Positions 37,504-49,167 of a stretch of 64,000 nucleotides of DNA are shown one piece after another. Each line of letters starts with the position of its first letter. Position 1 is the stretch's first letter. The notes under the pieces were generated by a model. It was given only the letters and a program-made list of their open reading frames with translations. It searched no databases and was not told the origin of the DNA. The position numbers and the translations under genes were made by a program. Source of the DNA: Viscum album (Eukaryota > Streptophyta > Magnoliopsida > Santalales > Viscaceae); contig OY728137.1 of assembly GCA_963277665.1 (NCBI GenBank), positions 1,172,384,670-1,172,448,669 on the forward strand, given 5' to 3'.

Positions 37504-38145
37504 TTATAGAGGATGTCTAGGTAAATCCTCTAGAAACACATCAACATATTCTTGCACAATTGGTACGTCCTCTAATCGAACATTCTTTTTCTCACCCATA
37601 ATGATTTCCTTCTCTTCCTCCCAAATAATTGAATTTAGTAGAGCTACTAGGGGTGGATCTAGATAAGAATCAGGTGGTGACGTTTCTACTCTAGAGATAA
37701 GGTACACCTTATCATCATAAAAAATAGTAACCTCCTTCTTATTACAATAAATTTTCCCATAATTATCTGAAATCCAATCCATTTCGAGGATTATATCAAA
37801 TTCAATCCTAGGTATGTCATTGATATTAGCATATAAAGAACATTTATATGCCCTAATGAGACCTAATTCACAAAACTTTGTGGTGATGATACTTTCCTTA
37901 CGATTTTTTAATGAAAACTCCCTAGTTAATTAAAATTTAAAATATATAATTTTCTTAGAAAACTAGGATGATATGAAACAATGTGATGTTTCAGAATCAA
38001 ATAAAGCATTGGATAAACTTGAGAAAATCATTAAATTACCTGCCACCACATCTTTCGGAGCTTCATCCTCAGCAGTAGTCATTAGATAAGTATGTCCTTT
38101 CTCCCTTGGCATTTCTTTAGGTAATTTCCCTTTCGAATACGACAT
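37504..38145 (-). pseudogene. Gypsy-B aspartic protease and linker
   Basis: The protease begins near 37963-38145 with NALFDSETSHCFISS, matching the family signature ALIDSGATHSFIS, with the catalytic DSG changed to DSE. The linker frame 37504-37782 reads MDWISDNYGKIYCNKKEV, equivalent to the conserved GMDWL block, and ends with VQEYVDVFLEDLPRHPL just ahead of RT. Frame breaks separate the two. In the family the enzyme processes the Gag-Pol polyprotein; the changed triad argues against activity. Confidence 0.8.
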
Positions 38146-39108
38146 TAATTTGCATAATGTCCCTTTTCTCTAAAATTTTAGCATTCAACATTGATAGACT
38201 CTTTCTCTACCTTGTAATCATGAGCTTAGTGGCATTTTTCACCACAATTGTAGTATACTCTTGTTCCCTTCAACCAAGTATCATGTTGTTTCTTCCCACA
38301 TTTACCATAGGATGGATATTCAAGATTTCCCTTCATCCCCTTATTTCTATTTCTATAGTGATCCGCAGATCTCTTCTTCACTTTCTTTGATTTGAAGTCA
38401 TAAGACATAGAGAATTCATTTTCTGTCTTGATAGCACGTGAGACAATATCTTCGTATGATGAGAAGGATGGTGAGACTAATGATCGATGAAGAAATGGTT
38501 CTAAACCCCTTAATGAATCGATAAATCTTACTCATTAGATTGCGTATATAATTTTCTATATTCCTTATTATACTTGTAATGTTAGCCTCATACTTTGCGA
38601 CATTCTCATCCTCCTTTTTCCTTGGACTCAGAAATTATCTTTCCATATATGCTCAATGGTCATGAGGAATGTATTTTTCTAATAAAATCTCTATAAACTC
38701 TCTCCATTCCATGTTTGATACTTCTTCATTTTCCTTTTTGTTTTGGATTAATGACCACCATTGATCTTCATCTCCTGTGAGGCGATAAACCACAATGACA
38801 ACTTTTTCCCTTCCGCTACTCCCCAAAGCATGAAATATTTTCTCTAAGGAATTTATCCATTTCTCAGCTACTAATGGATTTTTACTCCCATTGAATGTTG
38901 GTGATTTTTTCATCATGAATAATTATAACATTGATTCTCCATTTTGTGGATCATGGTGCTCTATACGGGTAAGGTTGTTATTCATAACCTGAGTGAGTTG
39001 TCCAAGTATGGAGATAAGCTGATCAACACCATTTGCATCACCATCTCCAATATAATTATCTTGATTAGGAGGAAAATCCCTAAATGGATTATGTGCATTG
39101 ATATTCAT
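38146..39108 (-). pseudogene. Gypsy-B gag
   Basis: An N-terminal part (38923-39108) starts MNINAHNPFRDFPPNQDN. The capsid-like Retrotrans_gag domain lies at 38653-38916 with SPTFNGSKNPLVAEKWINSL and VYRLTGDEDQWW. Two degenerate zinc knuckles lie near 38226-38310 as YGKCGKKQHDTW and YYNCGEKCH. The order fits Ty3/gypsy gag, and stops separate the parts. The start at 39108 is about 510 bp inside the primer-binding site, leaving an untranslated leader of that length (39109-39621) with no other feature. The same knuckle region survives in Gypsy-A at about 52290-52440. Confidence 0.85.
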
Positions 39109-39621
39109 TCCATTCCTTCACTAGGATCCATTTCTAAACAATGGATTACACTAGATTTGTTTATGAATTGCAATACATAATTCTAAACTTGTAAAACACT
39201 TAACAAAAAATGAACAATTTATGGATATAATCTATAATCATAAAAAAAAGTTTTCTTTGAGGAGTTATATTCTCATAAATCCTTTATAATCGTTTGTAAA
39301 GAAAATGTAGATTATACTAAGCATATCCCCCAGGAGTGTCATAACCAAGAATGCAGTAAGACCCTATTGTCGTGTACCAGGATACCTCGGGCCAATCCTG
39401 AAACTCCTTGTCGAACTTTTCACTCCTAGGTACATTTGTGCCAGAGCTGACTCTAACTAATCATATCCAGACAGGGATTTATTTCATGGACAATACACAA
39501 AATCTCTTTAATACAATGATTGTATGAAGTTCTTCTATACCAATTCTCATAGTCTATCATAGGGTAATGTTCTCTAATCAGAGTTTATCTAAATATATTT
39601 TCCAACGTTTGTACTAGTCTT

Positions 39622-39634
39622 CCTCTGATAGCAA
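39622..39634 (-). promoter_or_regulatory. Gypsy-B primer-binding site (initiator tRNA-Met)
   Basis: Just inside the 5' LTR the minus strand reads TTGCTATCAGAGG, matching TGGTATCAGAGC at most positions. This confirms that the right-hand LTR is the 5' one. Confidence 0.75.
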
Positions 39635-39635
39635 C

Positions 39636-42600
39636 TATAATGCCCCAACCCCAGTTACCCAGAGTCAGTGAATTATTAAATAACATTGGAATGATATAAG
39701 GAATCATGTCCCGAAACACAGATCGGATTAGTATTATAGGAAACAAGATACATATATACGTTCAACGTTACAACTTGAAAAGAAATACAACACTAATTTA
39801 TTACATTATAAAGATATAAGCCTCCTAGATTATGCCGGAAAGTTACTCATAAAATACTTATTTATATCCTGGGAAAATTAATCATAAGATAGGGGTGAGC
39901 TCAAATGCTCAGTAAGAGTAAGAAGTAAAGCTCAAGATAACATAAACATTAAGCATGTTGAATAATAGAAAACACATGCCTTAAAAATAATAAACATGAA
40001 CACTTTATGGATGGAGTATGAGATTAGTATATAATTCCATAATAAAACAATTTAATGGGTATTCTACTAGTCAAATAACCACATGGACCATCATTATTAT
40101 TTTCATAATGAGTGAATGTATAATACCAGACTTTTTGAAACATCTTTTCAAGGCCTCGGCCAAGACATTTGAGAATGATTTAGACCTCGGCCAATACCAT
40201 ATATATGATTTGGAAAGGCTTCATCCAATTCCACATCTAATTTTCTCATGAGACTTACCAATGCACTGGCTTTTTATGGTGGGCTCCATTTGACACATAC
40301 TTTGTCTAATACATTCCTCATATGAAAATGTTGAATCATAAGATAAAAATTCTCATTAAAATTAGCATGAAAAATGTCAATACATTAACCATAAACCAAG
40401 AGTGGTATAAAATATAACATATCCACAGTTGAACATATCACAAAACCTTAAATACAATATAGAATATTTGTATCATAATGAATCAACTTCAAACGTTTGT
40501 AAATTTTATCAAAGGATGTTGACATAGATGAAATAAAAACTTTTTGAGAGAAATATCTCTTTCAATTTTGAAATCATTTAAGAGTCACACAATTCTAAAA
40601 TAAAACACTTGTTTTGAAAATATTATAAAAATATTTTAAGGGTAGATTTGATGATTTCATATCGGCAGAAAATAGTGACACCCACTGTATATGTTAAAAA
40701 AAATTCTTACCTTAATTTTGTCAAAAATGTCCTAAAGTACCTTGTTTGGAAAATAATAGAAATATTATTTTCAAAACATATAAGGTAAAATCAGGGTATA
40801 AATGACTTAAACCCCTTGTCTATTAAATATTAAAACTATTTTGAAATAAATTTTTAAGAAAACACGGATGTGGGTGATAAAGAGGTCCTAGAAGATACTT
40901 ACGTAAAAACATCCTCAGATAATAAAGAGCCTGTGAAATTAAACCTTTCCTTGTACTTTTACTTAGTCTATAGTATCATATACTCTTGTATAATAGTTAA
41001 AACATTGTTATTAAGTTATACAAGAATCATATACATAAATACGATATCATAAATGATCTTATAATATTTCTTTGTTAATAATATTTTAGTAGTATCATCG
41101 TTTCGGGTGTTAACTGATTCATTTTCCTTTATATAATTGGGTACATAAGTAATGTTTGTTATGGATAGGGTGTATTTTATTCATATACGGAATGATATTA
41201 TGTTCATAAAAATTGTTTCTAATCATAAAATTTAAAAAATTCTTGAATGATTATGATGGGGAATGAATCTCATCGCATTCGTGGAGATGATAATATATAC
41301 GTACGCACGAGGAACAATATCATTATATTGACGGTGAAATAGTATGTAATTGGATTATATATCATATATACAGAATAATTAACATGTTATATTTATTATT
41401 TACATCAGTTATACTAATTATTATACCCATTCAAATATTGAAGGGTTTGAATAACAAACTACACCACGATGTGCAGACGGCAATCCGTACATACGCACGT
41501 ATGTTGACATTGTCATTCATATGATGGATAGGATAATGAATATGGTTGTACCATTTTTATAATAACATCGAAATATATATAAGATACTAGATTTAGTATT
41601 TTATAATGGAAAAAACAAATAAATAGGATGTGGAAGAAGAATAGAACTGTAAAGAGGTGATGAAATATTTACCTCTTATTCGGGTTCTTCTTTTTGATTT
41701 GATCAAAAGGGCTCCATAGGTTGTCTTTATGACCAAAGGAAGGAACATAGGATGAATGGAGTAATGTTTTAAGGATATTTGGGCAGTTTTTGGCCATGAA
41801 AAATGGATTTGGATGTGTGAAATTAAGATAAGGGGAAGTACCCTTTTATAAGAGGTGAGGGTCACTTTAGGAAAAGTTTGAAATATAATTTTATAATAAA
41901 ATCATTTTCGGTTTCTAATGGCTAAAAAAAGATATATTTCATGTATAATATGGGTATGGGTTCAAAACCTATCATAAAATCGGCTTTATACATGTTTAGG
42001 TCACCATATTAACCTTATCTTTTATATTTAAGTCTTAGTTAAATAGTTTGACATTTACCATGTCTCTTTAATTTATATATTATATGGTTAATAAACATAC
42101 TATAACAATCCAATAGAACCCCGTGTTGTTCATTATTAATATAAATAACCTTATCTAATTTATTTGGCTGAAACATAGATTTTTTGGAATATTATATCAA
42201 TTTATAATATAGTATTTGTTTTAAAAACTCTATTATGTCAATTTTTTACACTATTTAGTATATGATTTTTTTGAAAGCCAATAAAACTTTACACTTTGAA
42301 TAAAATTTATTTAACCAACCCTAACATTTCATATTAACCTTGAAAATTAGTTTCATTTATCAGAAGTCTAAATTTTTCATTTATTTAGATACTTTTTATA
42401 TCAATTATTTTAGTATTTCATTAATAAGGTAATTATTGAATCATCATTGTTTCCTAAATAAATTAAATTATATAATAACAAAAATTATAAATAAAATACT
42501 ATTATTTAGTAAATATTTTTATCTTTATATTGAATATTTATAGTCTAATTTATATTGTGTAACCCTATATTAAAAATGGTTTAGTTATTAAACATTAAAT

Positions 42601-43388
42601 TTAACTCTTTTAACTCTTCTTTAAATAAAATAATAATAAATTCCATAATCGAATAAAAGTGGTCCAAAGGGGGTCATATTTTATTTATAAGGTTGTTTTT
42701 TATCTAAATATACTTATCCAATAAAATTAGGACATGTTTTAGGGTAATTATGATATCATTTTTACCCTTAATTACCCAATTTACTTTTAACCGTGGTAAA
42801 TAAAAGTTAAATGTTACTATTCACCAAAAATTATTTTCATCCTATTGAACCAAATTTCACATACTGATATTAACTGTGTCTCTCAGATTTTTTAAATTCA
42901 ACTCATAGATGTGGTAAAATTATGTTTTATGCAAATTTTCAAATGCTCCTAAGAGGTGAGTAAAAGACGGTAAAAAGTTCAAAAAAAATTATATGTCTAA
43001 AAGTATTATAAAATTACTCTAATTAATTACCTAGAAGTTATATAGGTATTATATATCTTTTTTTACATAAAATATATTTAAATAAAATAAATATTTATTT
43101 AAATAAAAATTCGTTTTTAACCAATAATGCAGTGTTTTCACTATTCATCAAAAATTGAAATTTTTCATAAAAATTCCAAAATTTCACCCTAATCTAATAT
43201 TGATATTTAGAATTCAAAAATGAAGGCCATTTTGGAAAATAAAATTTATAAAATTTCATGAAATGGGTATTACTATTCATAATGGCTTGTTTGATTGGTC
43301 GCGGTGTGTTAAAATCTCAATGTCGCATACAATACAAGCTATTGCATTATTCAAAGGGAAACGTACCATGGAATCATGGGGTATTACA
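39636..43388 (-). repeat. Gypsy-B 5' LTR
   Basis: It aligns with 17161-20921 over its length. Its inner end reads TATAATGCCC where the left copy has TGTAAAGCCC, so the terminal TG has mutated. The outer end is GTATTACA at 43388, followed by the CTAAA duplication. Frames at 40018-40251, 40870-41052 and 41593-41865 are not shared intact with the sister copy and are not genes. Confidence 0.9.
41265..41510 (-). promoter_or_regulatory. Duplicated CG-rich LTR motif (Gypsy-B 5' LTR)
   Basis: Copies at about 41272-41312 (CATTCGTGGAGATGATAATA then TACGTACGCACGAG) and 41462-41505 (ACGATGTGCAGACGGCAATC then GTACATACGCACGTATG) match those at 18790-19035. Confidence 0.45.
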
Positions 43389-43393
43389 CTAAA

Positions 43394-43850
43394 TGGGTGT
43401 TTAGAAATATAGTTGATGAATTTGGTAACATAGTTAGAAAAAAATCTTGACTAGTTTCACAAGGATATAATAAAGAATAATGAATAAACTATTATGAAAC
43501 CTTCGCACCTGTAGCTAGACTAGAATCCATTAGGATACTAATAGCTTATGTAGCTCATCTAAATTTCAAACATTATCAAATGGATGTCTAAAGTGCATTT
43601 CTAAACAGGTATATAGTTGAAGAAGTATTTGTTGAGAAACTCCCTAGTTTTACGAATCCCAATTTTTCAAATAATGTCTTTGAACTTTCTAAAGATCTTT
43701 ATGGTTTGAAATAAGCTCCCAGAGCATGGTATGATAGACTTAGTTATTTTCTTATTTCGAAAGGTTTTACTAATTGAATAGTTGATCCAAAAATTTTATT
43801 AAAAGGATTTAAAAATATGTTTTAATAGTACATATTTATGTATAAGACAT
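43394..43850 (+). pseudogene. Copia reverse transcriptase, part after the Gypsy-B insertion
   Basis: The frame resumes with WVFRNIVDEFGNIVRKKS directly after the CTAAA duplicate. It continues with [29 protein letters not shown] and VFELSKDLYGLK, the conserved copia RT blocks. The catalytic YVDD motif at about 43834-43848 reads Y-V-stop-D, so the first catalytic Asp has been lost to a stop. At least six stops interrupt this piece. Confidence 0.9.
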
Positions 43851-44780
43851 TATTTTTGGATCCTTTAAAAATTAATTTATATACTGATTTGTCAAAGATG
43901 ATGAAAGATGAATTTGAAATGAGTTTAATGGGGGAACTTATATTTTTCCTTGGATATAATATTTTTCAAAATAAAAATTGTATTGTTTTAAATAAAAGTA
44001 AATATACTAATTATCTTTTGAAACTCTTTGGTTTGGATAGTAATAAAGGTATTTATACACCTATGAGTACCACTTGCAAGTTAGATGCTGATGAAATTGG
44101 GAAACTAGTGGATCAATCTAATTAAATAGGTATGATTGGGATTCTAATATATCTTACTGCTAGCTGACCAGATATTATGTTCATTTAATGCATGTCTGCT
44201 CGTTTTCAAGCCAATCTCAAAGAGTCTCATTTAACTGATATTAAAAGGATTTGGAAATATCTCAAGTATAGTACAAACTTAGGGCTATTTTATCCAAGAG
44301 GAAAATCAATTGATTTAATAAATTATTCAAATGATGACATTACTGGTTTCAAGTTAGATAAAAAGATAAAATCTAGAACATGTCACATTTTGGGCAAGTC
44401 ACTAGTATCATGGTGTAGTAAGAAACATAATTTTGTTGTGTTATCTACTGCCGAAGATAAATATATAGCTTCTGATAGTTGTTTTGATCAAATTCTTGTG
44501 GATGAAATACACTTTACTAGACTATGGATATCAATTCAAACATGTATTTATAAAGTTTGATAATACATGTGCTATTAACATCTCTAAAAATACAGTAACT
44601 CATGCTAGGACAAAGCACATTGATGTGAGACATAACTTTTTGAGAGATCATTTCCAAAGAGGTCATATCACTATTGAATTCATTAGCACTAAACAAAAAT
44701 TGGATGATATATTGACAAATCCTTTGATTTCTGAGAGGCTATATTACATCAAACATGAGTTAGATCTGATAAACTGTTGA
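43850..44780 (+). pseudogene. Copia RT C-terminus and RNase H
   Basis: Frames 43838-44125, 44192-44560 and 44484-44780 together cover the end of pol. The first has FEMSLMGELIFFLGYNI (RT). The second has MSARFQANLKESHLTDIKRI and LVSWCSKKHNFVVLSTAED, with the RNase H Glu in STAED. The third has TKHIDVRHNFLRDH and STKQKLDDILTNPL, the conserved end of copia pol. Stops near 44125 and 44165 and a frameshift in the 44484-44560 overlap break it. The pol end at about 44780 is followed directly by a tandem array and the third frame. Confidence 0.9.
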
Positions 44781-44985
44781 TGAGGAACCTCACCGCTAGG
44801 ACCTCACCATTGGATCTCACTATTAATCCTCACCGTTGGACCTCACTGTTAAGAACCTCATAGTTGGACCTCACTGTTATGAACCTCACCGTTCGACCTA
44901 ACCATTATACCTCACCATTAGACCTCACCGATGGGACTTCACTATTAAGACCTCACCATTGGCACCTTAACGATAGTTGATTTTT
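44780..44985 (+). repeat. Tandem array between copia pol and the third frame
   Basis: About 14 degenerate direct repeats of 13-15 bp, with consensus near CCTCACCGTTGGA, lie just after the pol stop. The units share the core TCACCGxTG with the array in the element's LTRs (GGTCACCGATGAA), in the same orientation and with nearly the same period. Confidence 0.85.
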
Positions 44986-45189
44986 CCAGGACTTTGCATT
45001 TTTTTGTTCTGCTAGGATCTGAAATGTTTTTAATATTACTTATATCTTTTAATTGATTTAGTTTTCGATCCCTAAATGATAAAAACAAAGCACAAAACAC
45101 ATTTTGATCCACTTCAAACCTCTTCCTAACATCTTTCTCTCTAACCATGGAACTTAACCCTCTACTGAAACCCTCAAACCACTTCATAT

Positions 45190-48060
45190 TATAAGAAAAT
45201 ATTGAAGAGACTGATGGTCAGTGATGAAAGAGATGTGTCAAATCCTAAGATACCTCGAGTTGGGTCTAGTAGTGGAAGCAAGGGAGTGTAAAATCTTATC
45301 AATCCACATTTGTTGAAGAGGGAAATTGTGGTTGAGAAGGAACTAAGCTCGGAATGGAAATTTTCGAGTAGGTCTCTAGTGCTGAAGGAACATGAAGCTC
45401 CGGATTGGGTAGAATTATTTTCAAAAAACAATGGACCCTGTTACCCGATGTTAGTGAAGGAATTTTATGAATCATTGAAGTTCATGAAGACAAATACTTA
45501 AAGTTGAATGCATTCAAAGGTAAATGTATTAAGTGTGATCTTCTACTGGCATTAATGGGATGATTTTTTGAGAGTCCCACATGAATTTATTTTTTATTAC
45601 TACTCTGGAGTGGTACCTCCCACTAGTGAGTTCTTCTATTATGAATAAGCTTTGGCTGAACTAACAGGGAATGGGATCCCTAGAAATGTGATTGATACTG
45701 AAATGGAAGGACAATATAGGTTTCTATTTTAGTTTGTTCAACATGTTTTGAGTCCCATGAGAGGGGACTAATCTACCTTTAAATATCAAGACATGTTTTT
45801 TTGTATCTGTTGAAGCATGGATGGAAGATAAATTTGTGTAGGATACTAATGATTCAATTAGAGAATATGAAAAAGCCAACTTCCAAGTAAAATTCTTTGT
45901 TTCATTCTAGATTTATATCCCTGATGTTAAAAGTTAGAGGTGTTTCTAGAAATAAATTTGAAACAGTTGTTGTAATGGATAACTTATGCATTAGTAATAT
46001 GATTTGAAATTGGATGAAGATAAATTAGAACCCTTGGAAAAGAAAATGGGTGAATGATAAGGCATAGATGTATGTGGAATTCAAACCTATTACTCATCCT
46101 ACTAAGCCTAAGAATAAGAGAGACCATGGACTAAAGCCTGATGAATTGGAGCCAGTATAATCAGATAAATAAGAGGAAGCTTCTGTTTTGCAAGAAAGAT
46201 AGGATTCTTCTATTGATTACATGAGTGATCCTGGCCTTCCCTCAAGTATTCCTGCCAATATTATATCCTATGGTGATCCTATCCCACCAAAGAGATTGAA
46301 TTCAAGAGAGATTGTCCTAAGGGACAATGATGATGAAGAAACCAGTGAAGAAGAAGGGGAAGAAGATGTCTTAAGAAATATTAGAGAGACCTCAGAGGAG
46401 GAAGATGAAACTTAATCTAGTCATGATGATTATAATACATTTCTAATGAATGTGAAGAGGAATGTCTAAGTCCCAGTCCTCTGATATGACATACAGAAAT
46501 ATTAGAAAGTGTAGATGTAGAGGTTGCTGATTCAGCTGAATCTAGAATTGAAATGAATGTAGTTGAAGTTTCTTTAATTGAAGTGGTGGTAGAATCTGTT
46601 GATGATGAAGTTTATCAAAGAGGTGTAGCAGAGATGGATGTAATTGATTGAGATAATGATTTATGTTAGGGGAGGAACTTGATTCTGTAGGTTCAGTTGT
46701 TGTTGCTCATGGAATAGAATGTTGTTCATAATATCATAGATTCATTGTCTTGGGATTAGACTACGGAGACTTTTATGATAAAAAGCCTAAGAGAAGCCCT
46801 ACAATTCCTTCTATTTCAAAAACTACCATTATAGAGCCAGTAGTGATCTTACCTCGAGACAATGTAAATAATGGTGATTTAGAATTGTTGAAATCAGATT
46901 CAAAGAGATAATTTGATGAGAGGTCTGTGGGGATAGAGAGAACAATGGATATAAATCAAGAAGTAGTGTAAGATACCTTAGAAAAATTTATTTCTTCCTC
47001 TCACTCAAATTTTCTACATGAAATGAAGGGGTGTTAGAATTAGGTCAGAACCTTGGAAGAGTCTATGGAATCTGTAAAACAGTCAATTGCCAGTTTATAC
47101 TCCCATATGCCTTCAAGGGTTCAAGTGGACAGAGACCTTAAGTATGTTAAGAGTATTGTTTATAAGATGGTCACTATGTTTGAGGAATTTAAGAAGTCTA
47201 TGGAGGCACAAGTGGATAAACAGGATGATGATGTGAAAAGGTTGATCAGTGTTTGGACCAAATATTTTAAGGAGACAGTGGCTTTAACTATGGCACCTCT
47301 ATGTGCATCTTCTTCCTCTTTATCCTCTCCACCTATTAATCTAGAATATTTTAAATTGTTTGTTATAGAAGAAGTGGAGAATTTCTCTGTTGTTAGCACC
47401 TAGGATGATCAGTCTATGCTTCAAAGTCATCTCCACTACAAGAAAAATTCATAAGCTTGTGTAGGATTATCTAAGGGAAGATTATCAAGATCAGAAGGCT
47501 ATCAAAGAGCATGTTGATTTCAACTACAAAAGGGTGTACACTAAGCATCATATGTATGGTCACTTTAAACGGCTCTTAGAGAACTTGAGGATCCCACTTG
47601 TCAGTTAGGAATTTAAGGATCATGTTAGCAGGATTAGAGAGTTGACTCATACCTTATAGAAATTTATGGAGAATATGGATGATTTTATCTCAGCTATGGA
47701 AATGGGAGGAGGTATTATTATGGATTTCATAAATCTTCTTTTACCCTTCATCCATGTGGACTGAACTCCCATAATTGTTCCTCCAGACATACCATTACCC
47801 TCAACTACCTGAGGCTCTACCAGTGTTGCCCCATTGATGACTTCTACACAAGCCATCAGAAGCATGACCCCTAAGATTATTTAGAGATCCACTCACTATA
47901 GGCTTACTTATGCCTCTATAGAAACTCCTCCTACACTGATCACTACCATACCTAGGCTTATCCCTCCATCTTATGGACCTAACTCCTCATCTTCCAAATA
48001 CAAATATCTCTTGGACATATTTGATGTGGATTGAATGTCGGATGTCTTATTTGATAGGGA
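45190..48060 (+). pseudogene. Copia third frame (env-like), broken
   Basis: Sireviruses carry an extra frame after pol, often called env-like and of uncertain function. Here its remnants span about 2.9 kb. The first recognisable part (45310-45501) reads APDWVELFSKNNGPCYPMLV and KEFYESLKF, which resembles the putative plant transposon protein domain (PF20167) from memory of the family. An acidic segment lies at 46221-46415. A probable coiled coil at 47053-47403 starts MEESMESVKQSIASLYSHMP and is rich in Lys, Glu and hydrophobic heptads. The end has KYKYLLDIFDVD near 47998-48035. I see no signal peptide or membrane segment. Many stops. Confidence 0.65.
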
Positions 48061-48338
48061 TATTTGTACTTTTTTTATATTGTACTCTTGCTTCATTGTA
48101 AATAAAATCATATTTTGTCTCTTTTTGTCTTCCAGCCATTTTGTCAATAATAAAGGGGGATAAGTTTTTTGTTTTTTAAGTTGACTAGAGTCCTTGAATA
48201 TATAGGCTATCTGTATTTTCCATAATCAACATGGTTCAATTTTACTTATACACACCTCTGAATATATTAGAAAATCATCTTAACCCTGATTCAATAATAA
48301 TTAAATCTAAATTTTCAGATACATAATTTGTGATTATC

Positions 48339-48352
48339 AAAAAGGGGGAGAT
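48339..48352 (+). promoter_or_regulatory. Copia polypurine tract
   Basis: AAAAAGGGGGAGAT lies immediately before the 3' LTR start TGTTGTACTC, the usual place and composition for sireviruses. Confidence 0.85.
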
Positions 48353-48533
48353 TGTTGTACTCACCTATTTTTATAATCCCAAATCATGTTCAATTTTTAT
48401 TTTTTTGATAATCATGTTTATATTATAGAATAATCCTGTTTAATTAATATTTATAGTCTCTATCAAATGATATATGTGTATCTTTAATCTCACTATTATA
48501 TTGTTTATGATTATAGTGAAAAGTTTATCTAAG

Positions 48534-48955
48534 TAAAGGTCACTGATAGAAAGGTCAGCGATAAAAAGGTCACTCATAGAAAGGTCACTGATGAAGGTCA
48601 CTGATGGATGGTCACCGATTAAAGGTCACCGATGGAAGGTCACCGATTAAAGGTCATTGATGATAGTTCACTGAAGAAAGGTCCGCGATAAAGGGTCTCC
48701 AATTAGAGGTCCCTAATGAAAGGTCACCAGTTAAAGGTCATCGATAAAAGGTCACTGATGAATGGTCATAATTGAAAGGTCATAGATGAATGGTCATCGA
48801 TGAAAGGTCGCCAATAAAAGGTCACTGATGAAACGTCATCAATGAAGGTCACTGATAGAAGGTCACTGATAGAAGGTCACTAATGAAGGTCACTATTGAA
48901 GGTTACCGTTGAAGGCTACCGACACAGTCTACCATTGAAACCTATTGTTAAGAAG
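48534..48955 (+). repeat. Short tandem array in copia 3' LTR
   Basis: This is the same 14-15 bp unit as at 11836-12305 (AAAGGTCACTGATG and variants), about 28 copies. The unit order is not the same as in the 5' LTR, so units have been gained, lost or converted since insertion. Confidence 0.9.
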
Positions 48956-49159
48956 GATACTGCTACCAGTCTACCACTTATTCTACTCCATACATTGTCA
49001 AATTCTTAATATTATTCTACCAGTCATATTTGGTAAATTTAATGCTTCTAAAACTAATTAATGCTAATTGTAGATATATAAAGAGACCGTATATAGGGAC
49101 AGTACAAGGAACGATGAGGACCACACATTGTTTAATTATTCCTATTGTAGGACCTCAAA

Positions 49160-49167
49160 TATAAAAG
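49160..49167 (+). promoter_or_regulatory. TATA box of copia 3' LTR
   Basis: TATAAAAG lies in the block CCTCAAATATAAAAGAGAAG, equivalent to the 5' LTR site. Confidence 0.6.

Larger units (their letters stand above)
17161..43388 (-). mobile_element. Gypsy-B: Tekay-like chromodomain Ty3/gypsy retrotransposon, minus strand
   Basis: LTRs 17161-20921 and 39636-43388 (3.76 and 3.75 kb) flank a minus-strand order of gag, protease, RT, RNase H, integrase and C-terminal chromodomain. TSD CTAAA lies at 17156-17160 and 43389-43393. On the minus strand the LTR begins TGTAATACCC or TGTAACACCC, a start common in Tekay/Del chromoviruses. A minus-strand primer-binding site (39622-39634) and a polypurine tract (20922-20936) are in place. 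The first 160 bp of the two LTRs differ at roughly one base in six, counted by eye. The element interrupts copia RT and is itself interrupted by the CACTA element. All frames carry stops. Confidence 0.9.
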
